IMG/VR virus record: IMGVR_UViG_3300013120_000030 | Span: 1 to 64,000 of that record | Source: a virus | Length of the DNA: 64,000 nt | Strand: one strand, 5' to 3' | Part shown: positions 23,456 through 32,323 of the stretch, piece by piece | How positions within the stretch are numbered: the stretch's first letter is position 1 | Layout: every line of letters begins with the position of its first letter | Notes under the pieces: model-generated | What the model was told of the DNA's origin: nothing | The model's database searches: none | What the model saw: the letters and a program-made list of their open reading frames with translations, nothing else | Program-made: the position numbers and the translations under genes

Positions 23456-24168
23456 TGATAGCCTCTCCTTTTAATAAGTTAGGCCGTATAAACGAGTTTG
23501 TAAGAAGACTCGATCCTTATAAAGTTCCTTATACTCCATTTAAAGAGTTTTCTCTAATGCCTAGAGAGGAACTAAGAACGCGTACAGACTACAGAAGACG
23601 TAATATAGATAAATCTACTAAGGCCAGAACAAGAGACAGTATAGCTAGATTAGAAGGTAGTACTCCAGGAGCTATAGATTCAGTTAAACCAGATAGAGGA
23701 TCTGTTAAGCGAGGTGTTTCGCATACAACGGTTAACAAATCTACAGTTAAGAGCGCTGCATCTTCTAGTCCAAGAAAGTTAGATCCTAAATCTTTTATGC
23801 AGAAAGCTAGAGGTTCTAAGTGGTTAAAGATAGGACTTGTTGTCGCAGGTATGGTTGTATCTTCTAATTTTCTTAACTCTTTTGCTGATAGAACATATGG
23901 ACATATAATGCCTACAGCTCAGAGAGTAGGTCTATGGTCAAGAGAAAGTACGTATATACCGGAAAAGTACTCAAGAGGATATGATACTATCAAACAATCG
24001 TTGACCGATTTCGGTTCAAGAGTTAACTTATCTAAGACTGCTATGAAGGTGAATGTAACGCCTCCTAGTAGTACCAGGAATGGTATGATAAGAACAACAG
24101 GATCTATTACAAGATCTAATATTGCGTTAAGGGCTCACTCTAACGCTATTCAACATACGAGGTACTAA
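23455..24168 (+). CDS. Basic protein with one membrane segment, possibly virion
   Basis: A 237-residue, Arg/Ser/Thr-rich basic protein (MIASPFNKLGRINEFVRRLDPYK...). Residues ~60-115 are low-complexity and likely disordered (KSTKARTRDSIARLEG... SSSPRKLDPK). A hydrophobic stretch KIGLVVAGMVVSSNFL (about residues 124-139) could insert in a membrane. The composition resembles the following two proteins, and the three form overlapping genes, so they are probably one functional group, perhaps internal virion proteins ejected into the cell membrane. This is inference from composition and place only. Confidence 0.55.
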   Translation: MIASPFNKLGRINEFVRRLDPYKVPYTPFKEFSLMPREELRTRTDYRRRNIDKSTKARTRDSIARLEGSTPGAIDSVKPDRGSVKRGVSHTTVNKSTVKSAASSSPRKLDPKSFMQKARGSKWLKIGLVVAGMVVSSNFLNSFADRTYGHIMPTAQRVGLWSRESTYIPEKYSRGYDTIKQSLTDFGSRVNLSKTAMKVNVTPPSSTRNGMIRTTGSITRSNIALRAHSNAIQHTRY

Positions 24169-24713
24169 TGATAGGCGGAACCAAAACTTTAATGAATCCA
24201 TGGGGATCGACACCTGTACACAGTAGAGGTACTATGGCTCAACGAACAACCGCTAAGATATTTCAAGCAAGTGAAAACAAAGCTGTAGGTTCTTCTATGC
24301 TTAGAAGAGCAGCAAGGAAGCCTGGCATGCGAGCAACTGTTGATAAGATTACTAACTTTATACAATCTTCTAATAGTAAGGTGGTAGCACCTGCTGGTAG
24401 AGGTTTATTTGCTACAGGAAATATGGGAGCAAAATCTGTAGGATCTTTTGGTAAGAAAGTTTTTTCTGTAGGAAGAAAGATGATGGGCGGTGGACTATTT
24501 GTCGCAGGTGCTGCTGCTATGGCAGCTGTTGCGATAATGAATGGTGGAATGTCTCAGGCTCAAGATATTATGTACGAAAGATACATGAGAGATGCTAGAT
24601 ATACTTCTAGACTTTTAAACAATACTAACGTTGGTTCTGCTTCTGGTAATAGTACGCTTAATACAGGGAATCATGTGGGATTATCGTTAGCACTACATAA
24701 GGGGAGGCACTAG
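24168..24713 (+). CDS. Basic Gly/Ala-rich membrane protein, possibly virion
   Basis: A 181-residue basic protein (MIGGTKTLMNPWGSTPVHSRG...). An N-terminal basic half is followed by a Gly/Ala hydrophobic stretch GGGLFVAGAAAMAAVAIMNGGM (residues ~109-130) able to cross or bind a membrane, then a polar C-terminus with SASGNSTLNTGNH. Its start overlaps the previous stop by one base. The pattern is like the neighbours at 23455 and 24828 and like the start of the giant protein at 52714, which also has a basic region around a short hydrophobic segment. Confidence 0.55.
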   Translation: MIGGTKTLMNPWGSTPVHSRGTMAQRTTAKIFQASENKAVGSSMLRRAARKPGMRATVDKITNFIQSSNSKVVAPAGRGLFATGNMGAKSVGSFGKKVFSVGRKMMGGGLFVAGAAAMAAVAIMNGGMSQAQDIMYERYMRDARYTSRLLNNTNVGSASGNSTLNTGNHVGLSLALHKGRH

Positions 24714-24714
24714 T

Positions 24715-24828
24715 TTGAGTAAATTGATGGACAAAAATACTATAATAGAAGAACAACAAAAGTGTTTTCATTGGAGCAACTTACAAATTCTCACTGCTGA
24801 AGAGAATATGCGTAAAGGAAGTAAATAA
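24715..24828 (+). CDS. Small hypothetical protein with TTG start
   Basis: A 37-residue frame (TTG read as Met, then SKLMDKNTIIEEQQKCFHWSNLQIL...) that starts one base after the preceding stop; GGGGAGG at 24701-24707 is at good distance for this TTG. The TAA overlaps the next gene's ATG (TAATG). An in-frame ATG at 24727 would give 33 residues. One Cys-Phe-His-Trp motif; no family recognised. Confidence 0.5.
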   Translation: MSKLMDKNTIIEEQQKCFHWSNLQILTAEENMRKGSK

Positions 24829-25799
24829 TGGCTTACGGATACCAAGATCAGATACCACAACAAGAGATGATAGGAGTAGGTGACATAGCTGGAGCTATGA
24901 TCAATCCTGTTAATTGGTATAAGTATAATCCTTCTATGTGGTCTGTAACCAGAGGACAAATAAAAGTTCCTTTAGTATCAGGAAGAAATATTAGACGTGT
25001 ATCTAACTTTGTTAGAAAATGGGGCGGTTCTATAGGTAATAGTACTGTTGACTTTATTAGAGACAAGTCTGGCCTTAAAGAGCTAGGCGGAGTAATGAAA
25101 TCCGAGAGTATCTGGGTAGGATCAGCTCCTATGAGTTCTGAAAACGTATTTGCTACGACTACAAAGTTCGGTCCTTTAAGAGAACAGCGTCTTGCAGCAG
25201 TGGTAGCTGAGAAATCAAGAAGAGCTAATATTGCTGCGTTTGACGACGTATTTAGTCCTACAACTCCTAGACAGTTTCCAGGACCTTATACTCCTCCTGA
25301 AAGTGTTGTAGCAAGAGCTAAGTTCGGAGCAGATAGAATACAGTATGTTAATGAGAACGTTTCTGCTTTAAAAAGGCAAGGTTATAAAGTTACAGATGAG
25401 TTGTACGATAGAAGTAGACGCTTTGGTAGAGAGTTAACCAGAAATATCAAGGGTACTTACACACGTATAAGTGGATTCGGTAAGGTAGGGATGAAGTTAG
25501 GTATGAGGGCTGGCGTTGCAATTGGCAAAGGGTTTGCTTATTATCAGATTGCGTCACTAATGTACAGCACAGCACAGATGGCATTCGAACCTTTAGGAAG
25601 AAAAGCTATTAGTACTATTGACTCTATTTTTAATGCTAAGACACAGATAGGAGTCCCAGAGTTAGGCGGTAACCTACCTATGCAATATTTAACAAGAGGT
25701 GCAGCAACAGAAAGACAACGAGCACTCCAAGCTATACAGAAGTCTAGACTTAATGCTAGACAAGCTATGGGTAATGAAGGTCAACTGTATCACCAGTAA
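24828..25799 (+). CDS. Basic membrane-associated protein, possibly virion
   Basis: A 323-residue basic protein (MAYGYQDQIPQQEMIGVGDIAGAMINPVNWYKYNPS...). A moderately hydrophobic region at residues ~221-250 (KVGMKLGMRAGVAIGKGFAYY, then QIASLMYSTAQMAF) could interact with membranes. The C-terminus (ATERQRALQAIQKSRLNARQAM) is Gln/Arg/Ala-rich. No enzymatic motif is seen. It closes the cluster of basic, partly hydrophobic proteins ahead of the terminase genes. Internal head or tail proteins that form a DNA-delivery channel have such properties, but homology is not evident. Confidence 0.5.
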   Translation: MAYGYQDQIPQQEMIGVGDIAGAMINPVNWYKYNPSMWSVTRGQIKVPLVSGRNIRRVSNFVRKWGGSIGNSTVDFIRDKSGLKELGGVMKSESIWVGSAPMSSENVFATTTKFGPLREQRLAAVVAEKSRRANIAAFDDVFSPTTPRQFPGPYTPPESVVARAKFGADRIQYVNENVSALKRQGYKVTDELYDRSRRFGRELTRNIKGTYTRISGFGKVGMKLGMRAGVAIGKGFAYYQIASLMYSTAQMAFEPLGRKAISTIDSIFNAKTQIGVPELGGNLPMQYLTRGAATERQRALQAIQKSRLNARQAMGNEGQLYHQ

Positions 25800-25867
25800 A
25801 GGAGTTATGCTGATACTTAGAGTCGATACCATAATACCGAATATAAACTTTAATGTAAGGAGTCTAC

Positions 25868-26553
25868 ATGAGTAAGATAAGTACGATACAAGGAATGGTA
25901 GATTTTCCTTTAAGAGATTACCAGATAGAAATATTGAATAATCTAGAAGAACATAAAATACAGCATTCTATTTAGGTAGACGAATGAGTAAGTCAACATT
26001 AATATGTTTAGACGCTATATACAATGCTATGACAGCTAATAGACCTACAAGAATACTTATGTATACACAGGTAAGAATGAAGGATGCATTATTTGATAAG
26101 ATTCTTGATTATAGTAGAGGTTTTGCTACACGTATAAGAAATAGTGATGTTAAAGAGGTGTTCTATGGTAATAACGTTATTAGGGTAGAAGGTATTTATC
26201 GACACGGTAATCCAACAAGTGCGATTGGACAATCCGCAGATTATATATACGTAGATGAGGCAGACTTTATTACTAATGACGCAATGGAGAATACTATATT
26301 ACCGATATCAAGTACATCTATTAATTGTAGAGTATGTATGATATCCACAATGTCTGGAATATCTAATACATATTTTAAACGATGGATGACCGACAGAAAC
26401 CTAACAAATGTATACAGTAATACATTTAATCATGTAAATACTGAACACAGTGTATATGTAGAAAACGATGAACTAGAATGGGAGTACTTAGGTTACTCTT
26501 ACTTAAAAGAAAATGTTTCTATTAGATGGCAAGGAAAAACACATGAAACATAA
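25868..26553 (+). pseudogene. Frameshifted, intein-free paralogue of the terminase ATPase domain
   Basis: Two frames together match the ATPase half of the TerL encoded next door. Frame 1 starts at 25868 with AAGGAG (MSKISTIQGMVDFPLRDYQIEIL...) and stops at 25975. A -1 shift at about 25961-25963 continues as AFYLGRRMSKST, the Walker A region, and runs to 26553 (open from ATG 25984). Shared with TerL are SDVKEV/SDVNEI, GQSADYIYVDEADFI/GQNADYIFLDECDYI (Walker B) and ILPIS.T...C. The nuclease half is absent. The P-loop is uninterrupted and reads GRRMSKS where TerL reads GRRMGKT. Most likely a decaying duplicate; a programmed frameshift is less likely, as no classical slippery heptamer is evident. 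Confidence 0.8.
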
Positions 26554-29500
26554 TACAGAACAATCAGAATGGTTCGCTGAAGTATGCGGAGATCCAGCGT
26601 TGTGGGCAGAGACATTCTTACGAGATCCTACTAACCCTCAAGAAGCTTTAAGTCTTAGATCATATCAACGAGAGATCTTAGAAGAGTCAAGAAACTATAA
26701 GTACATGGTCTTGAGGTACGGCAGGCGCATGGGAAAGTGTAGTAAGTATAGTGATATCACGCAGTTACACGATGGAACTAGGTTAACTATTCAAGAATTA
26801 TGGGAAAGATACAACAACGGTGAAGATTTAAGGTTAATGCAACTCGAGAAAGACTTAAGTATAACTTCTTCTATGCCTATCTTAATGGAAGACAATGGTA
26901 AGAAAAAGACTTTTGAAGTAAAGACTAAGAGTGGTAGAAAGATTAATGTTACCGAGAATCATCCTTTGTTAAGGATAGATGGTTGGCAACCTATTGCAGA
27001 TCTTACGGTAGGAGATCAGATACTTGTCCCTTCTAAGGTAGACTACGAAACTACCAAAGAGATAGACGATAGGCTTGTTAAGTTCTTAGGATACTTACTA
27101 GGCGATGGCATGATTACGTCTAGAATAGAACTAATAAATAAAGATATAAACATTATTAATGAGTTCGAACAATCCTCTAAATACTTTGATATTAATACAA
27201 GACATTGGTTAGAACGAGGATGTTACTATTCTAGAGTTGTACGTAAAGGTACAACTAATAATGAAGCTATAGACTATCTTAGAGAGTTAGGCTTGTTTGG
27301 TACTAACTCACATACAAAGTTTGTTCCTAATGTAATATTCGAACTTTCTAAAGACCAACAAGCTTTGTTCTTATCAAGACTTTACGCTTGTGATGGATGG
27401 GCTTCTGTTTCAAAGTCTAACAGGAAGTCTGGGAATTGTGAGATAGGTTATTGTTCTGTATCAGAAGATCTTATATACGGTGTGTCTGATATATTAGTTC
27501 GATTTGGTATTAAACACTTTATAACAGAAAAAAATATAAAGTATAAAGGTACACTTAAAAAAGCATTTCAAATACTTATATGTACAAAGGAAGACATCAC
27601 TACATTTATAAATGACATAGGTATCTTCTCAAAAGAAGAACAATGTAATAATGTTTTACATAATCTAAAAAATAGAAGTGATCTAAAGAATGGATACTTT
27701 TATCAAGTGCCAAAAGAAGCTATACATATATATGATATAAAAACGCCTCGTAAATATGAGATACGAAAAAATTACAATACATCTAAAGAAAAACTTCTCA
27801 GAGCAGCCAAAGATCAACGCATAGAAGACTTAGTTAATATATGTCATAGTGATACTTACTTTGATGAGATAGTTTCTATAACATCTACTGGTAATAATCA
27901 AACTTACGCTATAGAAGTTCCTAGAACTCATAACTATATAGTAGGTAATGTTATAACTCATAACACTGTAGCTTTCTGTGCAGACGCTTTATGGTGGACG
28001 TGCGCTCAACCTTTAGCGAGACTGTACGACGAAAGTGGTACTAAGCAGGTACCTTTAAAAGTCCTCGTTCTCACTCCTATGGACTCACAGATTAAGTTAA
28101 TATTCGATACACTACTAGAGCTATGCTCTGATTCGCCTTTTATACAAGAGTTAAATCCTAAGATAAGAAGATCAGACGTGAACGAGATATCATTTTCTAA
28201 TGGAAGCGTTATCAAAGGTATGACTATAGGTATATCTTCTGCTAACAAAGGAACATCTTGTCGTGGACAAAATGCTGACTATATATTTTTAGATGAGTGT
28301 GACTATATACCTAGAGAGATAATGGAAGAATCTATTCTACCTATTTCTAATACTAATCCTGATTGTAAGATAAGAGCTTGTTCTACTCCATCAGGTAAAC
28401 GTGACCTTTACTTCGAATGGTGTTTCACTAAAGGTAATAAAGTTAACACATCTAACGGATTCATTAACATAGAAGATATTAGACCTGGAGATAAAGTGTT
28501 CGGTGAAGATGGAGAAGAAGAGTTTGTTGTTAGACGTTATAAACAACCATATAAAGGTCAAGTATATTCCGTTGATACTTCTGTTGGTAAGTTTGAATGT
28601 ACTCCTAATCACGAAATTAAGACGTTCGAAGGTTTTAAAAGATGCGAAGATATAACTAAAAAAGATTATATAGCTATTCCTAAAGAGTCATATTCTAAAG
28701 AGAGAATTATTATAGATCCAAAAGTTTACTATAATGAATTTGATAAAGAAAGATGTAAAAACTTTAAAAGATATAAAGAGATTGGTTGTAAGACAACAGC
28801 AGCAAAAGAGATATATGGATCATCGTCGATGAGACGAATACTATTAAAATACGAGAATAATCAACGAGAGTATAGTGATCTATGGCCTATAGATAAACGA
28901 CGACGAGATAATATTATGCGTGCTCAGAAGTTTCTCGATAACATATATACAATAGATAGTAAGAAACTATATAGATTTCTAGGATATTATGTTGCTGAAG
29001 GAAATATACTAAAAGATTTCTCTGGAAATAGACACTACTATGCCGGTATTCAGCTAACATTTAATAGTAATGAGAAAGACTATATTAATGAGGTTATAGA
29101 TACTTCAACGTGTTTGTTTCCTGATGCCAAAATAAGTCAAACCAAGGATAGAACAGATAATTCAACATCTATTCTTATATACTCGTCTTGGATATCTTAT
29201 GCGTTCATAGAACTATGTGGAGAATATTCTAAGTATAAACGTATAAATCCTTCGTTATTATATCATGAGAACACTAAGTGTCTACTCGAGACAGCCATAC
29301 GTGGAGATGGAACAGGCAGTATAGATACTCATTGGACGTATGTGTCAAAATCTGAATCTTTGATTAATCAACTTTTATCAATAGCGTATAGATTTGGTAT
29401 GCCTGTTGGTAAATATTATAACGCAGCGTCTGACTCATATCAGTTAGGAAGAATATCTAGATTTGTTAGACACGAAGATGATACATACTTTATCAAGGTT

Positions 29501-30766
29501 AGAGATATAAAAGTTAGAGAATATGATGATTATGTTTATAATTTAGAAACTAATAGGACACACACATATAATGTTGAGTTTATGTGTACTCACAATTGTA
29601 CAAAGGCTGACGAACTAGGTTGGTGGCATAGACATTATCCTTCATGGCACGAAGATAACCCTAACTGGCTTTCTATCGACGAATGTCTTAGACAAGGGAG
29701 ACCTAAACATGAGAGTACAGAGTTTCAGTACAGATCTGTTATGTCTACAGAAGCATATAATCGTGAGTTCGGTGCAGAGTTCGGTGAAGAGAATCAAGGT
29801 GTTTATAAACATGAGTTATTAGATCGATCTATGGTACGGTATTGTAAAGAATACTTGTCACATAATACAGATGTATTCGATCCTGGGTTTCCTCAAAATC
29901 CTCATAACTTATACGTTATAGGTGTTGACTGGAACACTTACAAGAATGGCGGACAGGTCGTTATGATAGAGTATTGTAGAGAACCTACAATAGTTAACTA
30001 CTTTGACGACGAGAAAGGTGAAGATGTTTACATAGACTTCACTGGTAAGTTCAGACTCTTTTATAGAAAAGGTGTTAAGTCTAAACAGGCTACTCAACGT
30101 GAGACAAGAAAAGAGATCATAAGACTTTTAAAGAACTATAAAGTTGATCACGTATACGTTGACTATGGAGCTGGTGATACTAATATAGAAGAACTTACAC
30201 ATTACGGTAAAGATCATCCAGCACTTAACATAACTCAAAAACTTCATGTTGTAGACTCAGGTTCTAATATAGAACACTATGATCCCGTCCTAAAACAAAA
30301 AGTTAAGAAGAGAGCTAAGTCGATGATGATTAATACAAGTGTGGTATCTTTAGAAGAAGGCAGACTTGTACTTCCTAAAGAAGAAGATTCTAATCATAGA
30401 TTAGTGTCTCAGATGCGCGGTTACGTTATTAAGAGTACTACCATGAAAGGCGACTTTACATATGAAGGTGAAGACCACGTACTAGATGCATTTAATCTAG
30501 CTATATGGGGATTCCATCATCAGTATAGTCTTCTACTAACAAGTAACTATGATAACAAAGTAAGATTCATGGCAAATCCTCTACTAGATAGAGCACCTGT
30601 ACGACAACAAAAACCTCAGAGTCCTATACTAAGTGATTCAATGACGGTACTTAGGGATCCCGAGTTACCAGTTGTTAAAGATGGACCAAAAAAGAGACAA
30701 TTTAATCTTCCTTCGTGGGGTAAGCGATCGGTTGGTCTACAAAAAGGTTTTAGGAGACAGTTTTAA
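26543..30766 (+). CDS. Terminase large subunit, with two inteins
   Basis: ATP-driven DNA packaging motor and nuclease. The start at 26543 (MKHNTEQSEW) is used because AAGGAAA lies just upstream. The precursor of 1,407 residues contains inteins of 409 and 392 residues; the spliced protein has about 606, normal for TerL. Extein motifs: adenine-binding and Walker A (RSYQREIL... YGRRMGK|T), Walker B ADYIFLDECDYI, coupling motif CSTPSG, then RNase H-like nuclease with VIGVDWNTYKNGG, VYVDYGAGDT and GEDHVLDAFNLA supplying the acidic metal ligands. It overlaps the upstream paralogue by 11 bases and the next gene by one. A small subunit is not identified. Confidence 0.95.
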   Translation: MKHNTEQSEWFAEVCGDPALWAETFLRDPTNPQEALSLRSYQREILEESRNYKYMVLRYGRRMGKCSKYSDITQLHDGTRLTIQELWERYNNGEDLRLMQLEKDLSITSSMPILMEDNGKKKTFEVKTKSGRKINVTENHPLLRIDGWQPIADLTVGDQILVPSKVDYETTKEIDDRLVKFLGYLLGDGMITSRIELINKDINIINEFEQSSKYFDINTRHWLERGCYYSRVVRKGTTNNEAIDYLRELGLFGTNSHTKFVPNVIFELSKDQQALFLSRLYACDGWASVSKSNRKSGNCEIGYCSVSEDLIYGVSDILVRFGIKHFITEKNIKYKGTLKKAFQILICTKEDITTFINDIGIFSKEEQCNNVLHNLKNRSDLKNGYFYQVPKEAIHIYDIKTPRKYEIRKNYNTSKEKLLRAAKDQRIEDLVNICHSDTYFDEIVSITSTGNNQTYAIEVPRTHNYIVGNVITHNTVAFCADALWWTCAQPLARLYDESGTKQVPLKVLVLTPMDSQIKLIFDTLLELCSDSPFIQELNPKIRRSDVNEISFSNGSVIKGMTIGISSANKGTSCRGQNADYIFLDECDYIPREIMEESILPISNTNPDCKIRACSTPSGKRDLYFEWCFTKGNKVNTSNGFINIEDIRPGDKVFGEDGEEEFVVRRYKQPYKGQVYSVDTSVGKFECTPNHEIKTFEGFKRCEDITKKDYIAIPKESYSKERIIIDPKVYYNEFDKERCKNFKRYKEIGCKTTAAKEIYGSSSMRRILLKYENNQREYSDLWPIDKRRRDNIMRAQKFLDNIYTIDSKKLYRFLGYYVAEGNILKDFSGNRHYYAGIQLTFNSNEKDYINEVIDTSTCLFPDAKISQTKDRTDNSTSILIYSSWISYAFIELCGEYSKYKRINPSLLYHENTKCLLETAIRGDGTGSIDTHWTYVSKSESLINQLLSIAYRFGMPVGKYYNAASDSYQLGRISRFVRHEDDTYFIKVRDIKVREYDDYVYNLETNRTHTYNVEFMCTHNCTKADELGWWHRHYPSWHEDNPNWLSIDECLRQGRPKHESTEFQYRSVMSTEAYNREFGAEFGEENQGVYKHELLDRSMVRYCKEYLSHNTDVFDPGFPQNPHNLYVIGVDWNTYKNGGQVVMIEYCREPTIVNYFDDEKGEDVYIDFTGKFRLFYRKGVKSKQATQRETRKEIIRLLKNYKVDHVYVDYGAGDTNIEELTHYGKDHPALNITQKLHVVDSGSNIEHYDPVLKQKVKKRAKSMMINTSVVSLEEGRLVLPKEEDSNHRLVSQMRGYVIKSTTMKGDFTYEGEDHVLDAFNLAIWGFHHQYSLLLTSNYDNKVRFMANPLLDRAPVRQQKPQSPILSDSMTVLRDPELPVVKDGPKKRQFNLPSWGKRSVGLQKGFRRQF
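26738..27964 (+). mobile_element. TerL intein 1, in the Walker A motif
   Basis: A 409-residue class 1 intein between GRRMGK and TVAF, so the ATPase P-loop is split until splicing. It starts CSKYSDITQLHDGT and ends VITHN with Thr at +1. Block B is ENHPLL (TENHPLLRIDGW), block F EVPRTHNYIVG. LAGLIDADG motifs are LGYLLGDG (about 27087) and LYACDG (about 27379). All splice residues look intact. Confidence 0.93.
28421..29596 (+). mobile_element. TerL intein 2, after the ATPase coupling motif
   Basis: A 392-residue class 1 intein between DLYFEW and CTKADELGWW, just after motif STPSG. It starts CFTKGNKVNTSNG and ends MCTHN with Cys at +1. Block B is TPNHEI; block F NLETNRTHTYNVE. LAGLIDADG motifs are LGYYVAEG (about 28979) and AIRGDG (about 29295). 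It is unlike intein 1 in sequence, so the two were probably acquired separately. Confidence 0.93.
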
Positions 30767-32067
30767 TGGCAGATAATAAGAAGTTAACACAGTTAGATAA
30801 TCTTGTTGGTTCAGAGGTAACACCCGAGTTTCTTAATGAGATGATGATAGAGGGAAGGATAAGCTTCCCTTTTAAACCTACCACAACAGCAGCCGTGTCT
30901 ATTCCAGGAGATCAATCAGACGATGATGGGAATATTGAACAGTATATAGATGGTATTCTTAACAACGAAGATCAGATAAAACTTTTAGAAGACATGAGAG
31001 ACGATATGCTGCAAGGTATGAAGATTCCTCCTGCTAATGACGATATAGCAGATGCGGCTAAAAAGTTAGGCTCAGAAGATGGTACTATTACAAAGAAAGT
31101 TTTTGATACAGCTGAAGCTATCCTTGATCCTGATATATTTATACCTAATCAGATAGGTGTAGCCCCTGACATAGGAGCGCTTATCGGTGATAGTAACATA
31201 ACAGGCGACTTTGTTGCTTGTAGTGAGGTTACACAAGGTATAGCGGATAACTGGGAGATAACAGGCCAAGACACTGGTACTAACGTAGAAGGTGATAAAC
31301 ATAAGGTTAAGAATACTGTTCAAAAAGCTAAGAAAAAGTACGATAAGAAGTTATGGGATATGTTCGTATACATCTTCAGAATGTTATGGTGGAATGAGAT
31401 ATGGCCACGTGTTGTACTCTTTCACATAGAGATGACAGAGAAACTTGTAGCAGTTCCTATCGATATACCTTTCCTTATCCTACGATTCTTTAAGAAGTTC
31501 ACTAAGAAAAACTTCTACAAGTACGGACCTGTACACAGACTTCTTAATAAGTTGAAAATATTCTTACTATGTTCTCTTCCTAGAGCTATATTCAAAGACT
31601 ACGATCCTAGAAAAGAGATAAAAGTCTTTTACAACGATAAGATAACACCTGTTGTAGATATGTGTAGTATAGCTAAGCCTGTTAAAGAATGCTTAGAAAA
31701 TGATGCACATGCACCTAAGTCTTTTAATAGTAACGCTGAAGGTGATGAAGATGGATGGCCTAAAGATCAGAAGAAAGCCAGAGACATGCAAGAAGGTATA
31801 CGTGATACTATTAATAGAGAAACATCATCAACAGATGCTACATGTGCTCCTATGAAGTTCATGGAGTTACTAAAAGAAGAAGCTGTAGAAGGTCCAGGAC
31901 TTCCTCCTAACTGCGTAGAAGCAGCTAAGAAAGTTCTAGATGCTGTATACGAAGATGCTATAAAATTCGGTGAGTATGATGGTCTAGATGATAGTGCTAT
32001 AGATCAGATAAAGTCTACCTTAGATGGTAGTATTAAAGATGCGATTAAGGAGTCAAAGAATGGTTAA
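30766..32067 (+). CDS. Virion-region protein of unknown function
   Basis: A 433-residue protein (MADNKKLTQLDNLVGSEVTPEFL...) whose ATG overlaps the terL stop. The first ~190 residues are acidic. A central segment is rich in aromatic and hydrophobic residues (MFVYIFRMLWWNEIWPRVVLFHIEMTE, then VPIDIPFLILRFF) with basic flanks, which might be amphipathic or membrane-associated; the C-terminus is acidic again. Cysteines occur in the last 130 residues. It is encoded between terminase and portal, so a head or portal role is plausible, but I do not recognise a family. Confidence 0.6.
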   Translation: MADNKKLTQLDNLVGSEVTPEFLNEMMIEGRISFPFKPTTTAAVSIPGDQSDDDGNIEQYIDGILNNEDQIKLLEDMRDDMLQGMKIPPANDDIADAAKKLGSEDGTITKKVFDTAEAILDPDIFIPNQIGVAPDIGALIGDSNITGDFVACSEVTQGIADNWEITGQDTGTNVEGDKHKVKNTVQKAKKKYDKKLWDMFVYIFRMLWWNEIWPRVVLFHIEMTEKLVAVPIDIPFLILRFFKKFTKKNFYKYGPVHRLLNKLKIFLLCSLPRAIFKDYDPRKEIKVFYNDKITPVVDMCSIAKPVKECLENDAHAPKSFNSNAEGDEDGWPKDQKKARDMQEGIRDTINRETSSTDATCAPMKFMELLKEEAVEGPGLPPNCVEAAKKVLDAVYEDAIKFGEYDGLDDSAIDQIKSTLDGSIKDAIKESKNG

Positions 32068-32323
32068 GAATAAACACGGGTATACCCCAGCAGCTGTCAT
32101 GTTTAATAATGTGATCAAAGAGATGAGAGACTATATAGAGTATCAAAAATTCCTAGCGAGAACTATAATAGATAACGAGACTACAAGAGAGTTCAAGAAA
32201 AGAACAGATGAACATCCTCAGTCTAAGTATAGATTTAAGTATAATAATAAACTTGTTAATGCACATACAGCCGAAGGTAAGAAAGAGGTATTAGATGCCA
32301 CTACCGAACAATCAAGCGAATAA
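32060..32323 (+). CDS. Small hypothetical protein
   Basis: An 87-residue protein starting MVKNKHGYTPAAVMFNNVIKEMRDYIEYQKF at 32060, where AAGGAG lies 9-14 bases upstream; a longer in-frame reading from 32024 has no binding site. Basic and helical, no membrane segment. It overlaps the preceding gene by 8 bases and the next by 29, as part of the terL-portal operon. Function unknown. Confidence 0.6.
   Translation: MVKNKHGYTPAAVMFNNVIKEMRDYIEYQKFLARTIIDNETTREFKKRTDEHPQSKYRFKYNNKLVNAHTAEGKKEVLDATTEQSSE

Noticed and set aside
25807-25875. 22-codon frame with AGGAG just before the terminase-like copy
   Set aside because: The ribosome site is good, but the product (MLILRVDTIIPNINFNV...) is too short to judge and may only be a leader to the frame at 25868.
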